A stretch of 6,028 nt of DNA from NCBI GenBank assembly GCA_023416055.1, contig JAEZIH010000184.1, forward strand, positions 1-6,028, given 5' to 3'. How positions within the stretch are numbered: the stretch's first letter is position 1; each line of letters opens with the position of its first letter. Source of the DNA: Pseudomonadota bacterium (GTDB taxonomy: Bacteria; Pseudomonadota; Alphaproteobacteria; Caulobacterales; Caulobacteraceae). Below, piece after piece: positions 1-5,018 of the stretch. The notes beneath the pieces were generated by a model, which had not been told where the DNA came from, did not search any database, and worked only from the letters and a program-made list of their open reading frames with translations. Made by a program: the position numbers and the translations under genes.

Positions 1-354
1 GGCTTCAGCGGCTGGGGCTGGGAGGACGTGGAGTGGGCCATGCGGGTGTCGCGTCGCTTTCGCGTCGACCATGTAGACAATCCTGCGACCCACATGGGGC
101 TGGACACCGTGCCGGCGCTGGCGCGGAAGTACGAACAGTCGGCGCCCAACTTCGCCCGAATGGCGCAGCGGCATCCAGAGACGGTGTCGGCCTGGCCCAG
201 CTATCGCGCGGCGCGCCTGCTGAAGCGGGTGCCGGGGCTGGGCTGGCTGCGCGGCGGCATGCGGGGCGCGGCCGAGGCGGGCTGGCTGCCGGTTCCGGCG
301 CGAGCCTTTTCGCTGCGCCTGTACCGCGCGGCCCTGTATGCGGAGGCGGTGTGA
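1..354 (+). CDS. Glycosyltransferase family 2, C-terminal part (5' end outside window)
   Basis: The reading frame is open from the first base and ends at TGA 352-354, leaving the last 117 residues of a larger protein. The piece begins with GFSGWGWEDVEWAMRV, the G-W-x-x-E-D-x-E-x-x-x-R type motif near the end of the catalytic domain in many GT-A fold family 2 glycosyltransferases, where the E-D pair supplies the catalytic base. A basic, helix-rich tail follows. The N-terminal nucleotide-sugar site and the DXD motif lie outside the window, so donor and acceptor cannot be told. The stop overlaps the next start codon (TGATG), so the two genes are probably co-transcribed and translationally coupled. 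By context it should add a sugar to the lipid-linked repeat unit of the holdfast-type polysaccharide. I am confident of the family from the motif, not of the specific role. Confidence 0.8.
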   Translation, partial: GFSGWGWEDVEWAMRVSRRFRVDHVDNPATHMGLDTVPALARKYEQSAPNFARMAQRHPETVSAWPSYRAARLLKRVPGLGWLRGGMRGAAEAGWLPVPARAFSLRLYRAALYAEAV

Positions 355-1292
355 TGGCGGATGTGGCGATCATTGTGCCCACCCTGCGGCGCCCGGAGAG
401 CCTGGAGCGCGCCCTGCGCTCGCTGTTCGCACAGGCTCGGGTGGCCGACCGCATCGCGGAGATCGTGGTCGTCGACAATGACCCCGTCGGCTCGGCCGCC
501 GAGGGAGTCCAGGCGCTGAGCGGACATGCGCCGTGGCCGCTCGTCTACGTGCATGCTCCCAGGCCGGGCGTGGCCACCGCCCGCAACGCCGGTCTGGCGG
601 CGACGCGGGCCCCGCTGATCGCCTTCCTCGACGACGACGAGGCGGCGTCGACGGGCTGGCTCGCCGCCCTGCTGAAGGCGCAGGAGGACACGGGCGCCGA
701 CGTGGTCTTCGGGCCGATCACAGGGCGGGCGCCCGACGCCCCTTCATGGCTGAAGCCCTATCTGGAGCGCTTCTTCGGCCGCGAGGGCCCGGCCCGAACC
801 GGCCTGATCCGGTCGCCCTACGGCTGCGGGAACTCGCTGATGGTGCGGACGACGGCCCTGCCGGGCCCCGCCCCCTTCGACATCGGCGCCGACCAAGCGG
901 GGGGCGAGGACGACGCCCTCTTCGCGGCTCTCAGCGCGCGCGGCGGGACCTTCGGCTGGGCGGCCGGGGCCATGGTCGAGGAGTTTGCTCCGCCCCACCG
1001 CGCCACCCTGCGCTACGCCCTCGCTCGCGCCTTCGCCTACGGCCAGGGTCCCAGCCAGACGGCGGCGGCGAGCCGCGACTGGGCGGCCGTGTGTCGCTGG
1101 ATGGTCATCGGCGCGGGTCAGGCGGTCGTCTGGGGCGCGGGCGCCGCGGCCCTGGCCATGCTGCGCAGCCCGCGCCGGGCGGAACTGTACGACCGGGCCG
1201 CGCGCGGCGTCGGCAAGCTGTTCTGGATGAAGGGCTTCGAGCCGCACTTCTATGGAAGCCGTGAACTCGACCGGCTGAACGCCCGGCCCTAG
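354..1292 (+). CDS. Glycosyltransferase family 2 (HfsG-like candidate)
   Basis: A complete 312-residue protein with a GT-A glycosyltransferase fold. Residues 4-10 (VAIIVPT) start the nucleotide-binding strand. Residues 38-43 (VVVDND) and the stretch around 71-80 (PGVATARNAG) are standard family 2 features, and LDDDE at 92-96 is the metal/nucleotide-sugar DXD site. GGEDDALF (183-190) is the likely catalytic-base motif. A hydrophobic stretch at about 247-270 may attach the enzyme to the inner membrane. I chose the ATG at 354 because it overlaps the upstream stop (TGATG) and starts right at the fold; the frame stays open further upstream but that part is antisense-like sequence. By family it would move a sugar from a nucleotide donor to a lipid-linked acceptor on the cytoplasmic face. 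In Caulobacter the hfs locus includes a family 2 enzyme, HfsG, of similar size, so this could be its counterpart. That is inference from context; sugar specificity is unknown. Confidence 0.85.
   Translation: MADVAIIVPTLRRPESLERALRSLFAQARVADRIAEIVVVDNDPVGSAAEGVQALSGHAPWPLVYVHAPRPGVATARNAGLAATRAPLIAFLDDDEAASTGWLAALLKAQEDTGADVVFGPITGRAPDAPSWLKPYLERFFGREGPARTGLIRSPYGCGNSLMVRTTALPGPAPFDIGADQAGGEDDALFAALSARGGTFGWAAGAMVEEFAPPHRATLRYALARAFAYGQGPSQTAAASRDWAAVCRWMVIGAGQAVVWGAGAAALAMLRSPRRAELYDRAARGVGKLFWMKGFEPHFYGSRELDRLNARP
1289..1292. other. Shared palindromic CTAG stop for two convergent genes
   Basis: The glycosyltransferase on the plus strand stops at TAG 1290-1292, and hfsB on the minus strand stops at TAG read from 1291-1289. 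Both are supplied by one CTAG palindrome, so the coding regions overlap by four bases. No terminator can fit between them, so each transcript must run into the other gene antisense. Confidence 0.9.
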
Positions 1293-1990
1293 CCCGTCAG
1301 CCGCTTGAGGAAGGCCGGCGGGCTCCAGGTCGACCTGTTGACCACCACCCCGGCGATGCGGCCGCCCGCCGCCTCGATCTCGTCGCGCAGGATCAGCGGG
1401 TCGCCGGCCGCCGTGCTCTCGGCGGCTACCACCAGAACCGTTGCATCGACGAAGGGCGCGAGGGTTATGGCGGTCGGATTGCGGTCCGCGGCCGGGCTGT
1501 CGATCACCACGGTGTCGGCGTGACGCCGCAGGGCGTCCCAGTAGCGCGCGTCGGCCACGGTTTCGGCGCGCTGACCAGAGCGGAGATGTTCGGCGGCGAA
1601 GCGGGTCACCCACAAGCGGCCGCCGAGGCACGGCCGCGCCGTGATCAGGCGCGCGGGGTGCACGGGCTTGCCCGCGCGATCGGTGATGCGCGGCGTGACG
1701 GCGAAGAAGATCGAACCGTCGGGCGTGGCGATCGCCGCCTTGCCTAGGGCTCCGAAGCGGTCCGGCTCCGCGGCCACCGCCTCCATCTGCCCCTGCTGGG
1801 CGAGATCGGCGTCGATCAGCCAGACCGGACGGCGGGCCCTGACGGCGGTCAGACGGGCGTATTCGCGCGCGACCGTGGAGACGCCCTCGCCGGAATTGGC
1901 CGCGGCGATCTGGAGCACGCGTCCTCGATGGGCCGGCGCCGGACCCAGCGCCGCCCATAGGGCGGCCATTTCGGCTGTCAGGTCGACCAT
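1289..1990 (-). CDS. hfsB: HfsB-like ATPase, Wzc/BY-kinase family with degenerate P-loop
   Basis: A 233-residue cytoplasmic P-loop protein resembling the kinase half of bacterial tyrosine kinases (Wzc, CapB). The Walker A region is NSGEGVST (residues 32-39): the glycines and Ser-Thr are kept but the invariant lysine is valine (V37). The Walker A' motif VWLIDADL (56-63) and Walker B motif VVIDSPA (151-157) are intact, and VVVN at 215-218 is a typical late strand of the fold. There is no C-terminal tyrosine cluster; the only tyrosines are Y44 and Y150. It therefore looks like a kinase-fold partner with impaired or altered ATP use. It lies 57 bp downstream of hfsA on the same strand, matching the split Wzz-like/kinase-like pair of holdfast export. 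The ATG at 1990 has no strong Shine-Dalgarno; the frame upstream of it shows no better start. The symbol rests on fold plus gene order. Confidence 0.8.
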   Translation of the reverse strand: MVDLTAEMAALWAALGPAPAHRGRVLQIAAANSGEGVSTVAREYARLTAVRARRPVWLIDADLAQQGQMEAVAAEPDRFGALGKAAIATPDGSIFFAVTPRITDRAGKPVHPARLITARPCLGGRLWVTRFAAEHLRSGQRAETVADARYWDALRRHADTVVIDSPAADRNPTAITLAPFVDATVLVVAAESTAAGDPLILRDEIEAAGGRIAGVVVNRSTWSPPAFLKRLTG

Positions 1991-2047
1991 CGAATCGCTA
2001 AACGCCCGGGAACAGGGTTCTACGCTACCATGCCGCGACCGCGCGCA

Positions 2048-3490
2048 TCAGCGCGCCTTCATCGGAGCCACGGCCAGCACGGGCATCTCGAGAGTGCGGC
2101 CGGTGGAGGCCGGAGTGACGTAGCCGCGGCGGGTGAACACCCTCAGCAGGCCGACGCACAGGGCCGTGAAGCCGGCGAAGAGAAACACGACGGCCAGCAG
2201 CGGAGCCTTCAGACTGGTGCCCCGGGTCGGGGCCTCGGCCCGCTCGATCACCGTGACGTTGTCGGCGCCCGCCGCCACGAGGGCGTTGTCGGCGCGGGCC
2301 TGCACCTCGCGCTGCTGGAACTCGCGGATGTGCGCGGTCAGAACCTCGCGGTTGCCGGCCAGGGTGGCATTGGTGGACTCCAGCCGCGTCAGCTCCGCAA
2401 GGCGGCTGCGCAGCTGGGCCAGCTGCCCCTCGGCCACGGCCAGACGCGCCGCGAGTCCGTCGCGGTCGGCGGCGGCGGTGATGCGGGCGGTCTCGATGGT
2501 GGTGAAGATGGTGCTGGGGCCGGTGCGGACCTCCTTGGCGCCCACGGCCGTTCCGGTGGCGACATAGGCCTGCAGGTCGGCGATCTGCTGCTCGATGTCC
2601 TTCACCGGCTGGGCGTCCGGGGTGTAGCGGGACAGCAGGGCCTCGCGCTGGTTGCGCAGCTCGAGGATCTGGTTCTGGGCCGAGATGTTCAGGTCCTGCT
2701 GCAGGACCACCTCGACGGGCTGCTCGGCCAGCTGCGCTTCCAGCGTGGCCAGCCGCTGGTTGGCCTGGTTCAGCTGGGCCCGGAGCGAAAGGGCCTCGGC
2801 CGCCTGGGCCTGGTACAGGGTCGCCGTCGTCGCCTTGGCGGTGGCGAAATCCGAGATGTTGTTCGAGGCCATAAAGGCCTGGTAGGCGGCGTCCGCCCCG
2901 GCGAGGTCTTCCTCGAAGGCTTCGCGCTGGGCGGCGATGGCTGGCGTCGCGCGGTCACGGAAGACGGCGCGACGCTGGACCAGGTACTGGTCGATCACCG
3001 CATTGAGAATCGTCGCCGCCCGGGCGGGGTCGGCCGAGGCGTAGGAGGCCGAGATGATGGCGCTGCCCGGGGTGGTGGCGACGCCGAGGCCTGAATCGAG
3101 GGCCTTGAGGGCCGCGGCTTTCTTCTGCGCCGGCGTGCCGCGCGCGCCCGGGCCGAGGATGGCGTCCGGTCCGAGCACATCCACGGTCTTCTGCTTGACC
3201 GCCAGGCTGCCGAGGATCTGCGCTTCCGACAGGGCGACGGCGTCCGCCTCAAGCGGCTGGCCGCGTTCCGTGGCGCCGACGCGCGGCTGGTAGACGTACT
3301 CCTGCCCTACCCCCGCGTAGACGCTGGCGGTGGCCCGGTAGGACTTCTTCAGCGTCAGCACGGCTGCGGTCCCGATCGCGAACACGAGCAGGAAGACGAC
3401 GATCATCAGCAGCAGTTCGCGGAACAGCAGGCCGATCACGTCCAGAAGGCCGTAGCGCGGGCGGACTGTCGTGTAGGCCGTCGTGCGCAT
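2048..3490 (-). CDS. hfsA: HfsA-like polysaccharide co-polymerase / chain-length protein (Wzz-GNVR)
   Basis: A 480-residue inner-membrane protein with the layout of the Wzc/ExoP N-terminal half. A first membrane helix (about 25-47) follows a short cytoplasmic tail. A periplasmic Wzz-type domain comes next, then long coiled-coil helices (roughly 185-270 and 330-400). RYTPDAQPVKDIEQQIADLQ (288-307) is typical of the GNVR region. A second membrane helix lies at about 430-450, preceded by the charged/proline segment ERAEAPTRG. The protein ends soon after EMPVLAVAP (468-476), the sequence that in fused Wzc proteins leads into the kinase domain. That domain is missing here and supplied separately by the next gene. 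The protein should set polymer length and couple synthesis to the outer-membrane exporter. The ATG at 3490 sits right before the hydrophobic N-terminus but has only weak ribosome-binding sequence. It is divergent from hfsD and shares its upstream region. Confidence 0.85.
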   Translation of the reverse strand: MRTTAYTTVRPRYGLLDVIGLLFRELLLMIVVFLLVFAIGTAAVLTLKKSYRATASVYAGVGQEYVYQPRVGATERGQPLEADAVALSEAQILGSLAVKQKTVDVLGPDAILGPGARGTPAQKKAAALKALDSGLGVATTPGSAIISASYASADPARAATILNAVIDQYLVQRRAVFRDRATPAIAAQREAFEEDLAGADAAYQAFMASNNISDFATAKATTATLYQAQAAEALSLRAQLNQANQRLATLEAQLAEQPVEVVLQQDLNISAQNQILELRNQREALLSRYTPDAQPVKDIEQQIADLQAYVATGTAVGAKEVRTGPSTIFTTIETARITAAADRDGLAARLAVAEGQLAQLRSRLAELTRLESTNATLAGNREVLTAHIREFQQREVQARADNALVAAGADNVTVIERAEAPTRGTSLKAPLLAVVFLFAGFTALCVGLLRVFTRRGYVTPASTGRTLEMPVLAVAPMKAR

Positions 3491-3547
3491 GCGGGCGGAC
3501 TGATTCCATCTACTGGGCGGTTCGGGACCAGCCTTGGGCCAGCGGCG

Positions 3548-3562
3548 TTAACCATCGGTTAC
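3548..3562. promoter_or_regulatory. Near-consensus CtrA binding site in the hfsA/hfsD divergent region
   Basis: TTAACCATCGGTTAC fits the CtrA consensus TTAA-N7-TTAA with one mismatch in the last base. The spacer is exactly seven bases. It lies 57 bp upstream of the hfsA start and 49 bp upstream of the hfsD start, so it could act on both promoters. In Caulobacterales CtrA is the master cell-cycle response regulator. Convincing -35/-10 pairs could not be assigned; CATAAC at 3564-3569 is a weak -10 candidate toward hfsD. Confidence 0.55.
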
Positions 3563-3611
3563 GCATAACAGGCGACGCTCAACCCGACGCCGTCCCGGGG
3601 ATGATTCCGCC

Positions 3612-4370
3612 ATGTCCATAGACCGCCGCCTGCTGCTCCTGGGCCTCGCCGGCGCCGGCGGGACGCTGGTCGCCGGCTGCGCAGGCAATGACCACCGCTC
3701 GCGCATGCCCTTGCCCGGAGCCGCCGGCGGCGATCGCGTGCGAGCGACGGGCCGCAGCGCCTTTCCCGAGGTCGCTTTCGCCGACTGGACGGAGATGGAG
3801 CCTGAATACGTTCTCTACCCCGGGGACGAGATCGAGATCGCCACGCCCACAGCAACCGAGCTGACCCGTACGCAGAAGATCGGTCCCGACGGGCGGATCT
3901 CCCTTCCCCTGGCCGGACAGATCCTGGCGGCCGACCGGACCATCGCGGAAGTCGAGGCGGACGCGGCCGCGGCCTTCGCCCCCTATCTGAGACGGCCGCT
4001 GGTCGAGGTGACCCTGAAGGCGGCCGGACCGATCCAGGTCTGGGTGGACGGCGAGGTGCGGACGCCGGGCGTCTATCAGATGACCGGGGACATCGACGCC
4101 TATCAGGCGGTCATCCAGGCCGGCGGCTTCCTGCCGACGGCCCGCCAGCAGGAAGTGGCGCTGATCCGCCGGGGGCCGGGCGGGGTGCGCATGATGCGGG
4201 CGGTTGATCTCCGCCCCCGGAATGGAGAAGTCGTCGCCCTGCGCCGCAACGACATCATCTTCGTGCCGCGCTCCAACATCGGCGAAGTGGCGAACTTCGT
4301 CAGTCTGTTCCGCAACGCCCTGCCGATCGGCTTCAGCTACGCGATCGGCGGGCAGTATCAGCAATTCTGA
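3612..4370 (+). CDS. hfsD: HfsD-like outer-membrane polysaccharide export lipoprotein (Wza family)
   Basis: A 252-residue exported lipoprotein. Basic N-terminus and hydrophobic core (1-19) lead to a lipobox VAGC with the lipidated cysteine at C23. A Poly_export domain spans about 65-137 (YVLYPGDEIEI and KIGPDGRISLPLAGQI are hallmark stretches). An SLBB-type domain follows at about 139-190 (VDGEVRTPGVYQ, then IQAGGFLPTA). LRRNDIIFVPRS (210-221) resembles the last strand of a second SLBB-like unit. The tail NFVSLFRNALPIGF may be the C-terminal segment that inserts in the outer membrane, as the Wza helix does; this is inference. It should form the ring-shaped exit channel for the polymer, working with HfsA. 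The ATG at 3612 has GGGGA ten bases upstream and gives a textbook signal peptide. It is shorter than E. coli Wza, as expected for a small holdfast-type exporter. Confidence 0.88.
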   Translation: MSIDRRLLLLGLAGAGGTLVAGCAGNDHRSRMPLPGAAGGDRVRATGRSAFPEVAFADWTEMEPEYVLYPGDEIEIATPTATELTRTQKIGPDGRISLPLAGQILAADRTIAEVEADAAAAFAPYLRRPLVEVTLKAAGPIQVWVDGEVRTPGVYQMTGDIDAYQAVIQAGGFLPTARQQEVALIRRGPGGVRMMRAVDLRPRNGEVVALRRNDIIFVPRSNIGEVANFVSLFRNALPIGFSYAIGGQYQQF

Positions 4371-4377
4371 GCGGTCA

Positions 4378-4393
4378 GCGGCCGTCAGGCCGC
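4378..4393. terminator. GC hairpin between convergent hfsD and SEL1 genes
   Basis: GCGGCC and GGCCGC form a perfect 6-bp stem around a four-base loop GTCA. The loop holds the reverse complement of the SEL1 gene's TGA stop. It starts seven bases after the hfsD stop. There is no U-tract on either strand, so at best it is a bidirectional pause or end-protecting hairpin, not a clear intrinsic terminator. Confidence 0.35.
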
Positions 4394-4687
4394 GAGGTTG
4401 ACCACGCCGGCGTCGATCCAGCGGCGGGCGGCGCGCTGGGCTTCGGCGATCTCGTCCTGCTCCATCTCCTGGCTCATCTCGCGGCGATAGACGCGAGCCT
4501 CGATCGAGCCCTTCATGGCGGCCAGGTTGAAGATCATGTGGGCCGAGACGCGGTCCATCGGGCAGCCGCCCTGGCCGCTGGAGTACATCATGCCAAGGCG
4601 GAACAGGTCGTCGCCGCTCATGTCGGCGGTGGGCAGGGGCAGGCCCTGCTCTTCCGTGGTCACTGGCGCGGTTTCTTGCGCGATCAT
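4385..4687 (-). CDS. Small SEL1-repeat protein
   Basis: A 100-residue protein with no signal peptide. Residues about 27-64 form one SEL1 (TPR-like) repeat: DLFRLGMMYSSGQG, then a D-R-V-S-A-H turn and FNLAAMKGSIEA, matching the family pattern of LGxxYxxG followed by a helix ending AAxxG. The remainder (REMSQEMEQDEIAEAQRAARRW) is the helical tail common in small alphaproteobacterial SEL1 proteins. SEL1 repeats bind other proteins, so a scaffold or adaptor role is likely; the partner is unknown. The ATG at 4687 is preferred because GGGAG lies about nine bases upstream; the GTG at 4690 directly before it is an alternative and adds one residue. It converges on hfsD with only 14 bases between the stops. 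A functional link with the polysaccharide genes is not shown. Confidence 0.82.
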   Translation of the reverse strand: MIAQETAPVTTEEQGLPLPTADMSGDDLFRLGMMYSSGQGGCPMDRVSAHMIFNLAAMKGSIEARVYRREMSQEMEQDEIAEAQRAARRWIDAGVVNLAA

Positions 4688-4754
4688 CACCGTATCTCCC
4701 GAACCGGAGCCCTTCTGGCCCCGCCCTCTGACCCGTGATGAAATACCCGCGGTT

Positions 4755-4770
4755 TGAAGTTAAAGTTAAC
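4755..4770. promoter_or_regulatory. CtrA-like site upstream of the SEL1 gene
   Basis: TGAAGTTAAAGTTAAC matches TTAA-N7-TTAAC with one mismatch (TGAA for TTAA). It also contains two tandem AAGTTA hexamers and the palindrome GTTAAC, in an AT-rich island unlike its GC-rich surroundings. It lies 67 bp upstream of the SEL1 start, a plausible promoter position. On the minus strand TATTTC (4745-4740) could be a weak -10. Confidence 0.35.
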
Positions 4771-4776
4771 AGCGAC

Positions 4777-4808
4777 GGGCCCTCTCGGGCCTTTTCAGTA
4801 AAGCCCGG
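4777..4808 (+). terminator. Terminator-like hairpin overlapping an alternative hairpin
   Basis: GGCCC (4778-4782) and GGGCC (4787-4791) pair around TCTC, with a possible G-U pair outside, followed by TTTT (4792-4795): a short intrinsic-terminator shape on the plus strand. The same GGGC segment can instead pair with GCCC at 4803-4806, with TTT 4792-4794 pairing AAA 4800-4802 and C4791 bulged, which buries the U-tract. The structures are mutually exclusive, like an attenuator. No plus-strand gene ends nearby, so it may end hfsD read-through or sit in a leader of the RcnB-like gene. Confidence 0.35.
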
Positions 4809-4827
4809 ATGAATACTGGCGCGTCCC

Positions 4828-4841
4828 TTCAGACCTCTGAA
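4828..4841. repeat. Perfect inverted repeat TTCAGA-CC-TCTGAA
   Basis: Six-base arms TTCAGA and TCTGAA flank CC, a fully symmetric 14-bp element, 177 bp before the RcnB-like start. The size fits an operator for a small dimeric repressor, or a third stem of a structured leader. I do not recognise a known regulator consensus. Confidence 0.4.
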
Positions 4842-4942
4842 ATCTCCTGGCAACGAGTGGTTTACCGAGGTTGATCGGACGTGAACCGGAGGCCGTGCCG
4901 GACCGCGTCTCCGCACGCGACGCCGGAAGCGCGCCGCATTTC

Positions 4943-4957
4943 GTTCAGTGACGGTTC
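4943..4957 (+). promoter_or_regulatory. LexA-type (SOS) box GTTC-N7-GTTC
   Basis: GTTCAGTGACGGTTC is an exact match to the alphaproteobacterial LexA consensus GTTC-N7-GTTC. It lies 61 bp upstream of the RcnB-like ATG, a promoter-like position. The same bases read as CGTTCA-N5-GGTTCA, an 11-bp direct repeat as used by OmpR/PhoP-family response regulators, so the regulator could be either type or none. Confidence 0.4.
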
Positions 4958-5004
4958 ATGATCGGGGCGCGACCTTGGCCACAAGCCGTCTGACAGGGGC
5001 GTGC

Positions 5005-5010
5005 AGGAAG
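5005..5010 (+). promoter_or_regulatory. Ribosome-binding site that sets the RcnB-like start
   Basis: AGGAAG lies eight bases before ATG 5019. It falls inside the alternative start at GTG 5001, which has no such site and would put charged residues before the signal peptide. This supports 5019. Confidence 0.75.
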
Positions 5011-5018
5011 AACCGAGA

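Larger units (their letters stand above)
4688..5018. other. 331-bp intergenic region with several regulatory-looking structures
   Basis: I see no coding potential that fits a gene here. It contains, in order, the upstream region of the SEL1 gene (reading left), an AT-rich patch with a CtrA-like site (4755-4770), two overlapping hairpins (4777-4808), a perfect palindrome (4828-4841), a LexA-type direct repeat (4943-4957) and the ribosome-binding site of the RcnB-like gene (5005-5010). Each is described separately. Bases 4842-4942 show nothing I can assign. Confidence 0.6.

Noticed and set aside
33..353. N-terminal extension of the second glycosyltransferase upstream of 354
   Set aside because: The frame is open but overlaps the end of the first glycosyltransferase out of frame and encodes low-complexity sequence; the TGATG start fits the fold's N-terminus.
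744..1958. 404-codon minus-strand frame crossing the glycosyltransferase and hfsB
   Set aside because: It runs through two well-supported genes in another frame, is arginine/glycine-rich and has no motif.
2010..2020. GAAC-AGG-GTTC inverted repeat in the hfsA-hfsB gap
   Set aside because: Only four-base arms, no T run and no known operator match; too weak to call as terminator or regulatory site.
2030..3094. Long plus-strand open frame of 354 codons opposite hfsA
   Set aside because: It is glycine/arginine-rich with no recognisable domain and lies entirely antisense to a clear Wzz-family gene, apart from a short start in the gap; an artefact of high GC.
3601..3621. Six-codon upstream ORF (ATG 3601) overlapping the hfsD start
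   Set aside because: The G-rich ribosome-binding sequence abuts this ATG with no spacing, while it is correctly spaced for ATG 3612; probably chance.
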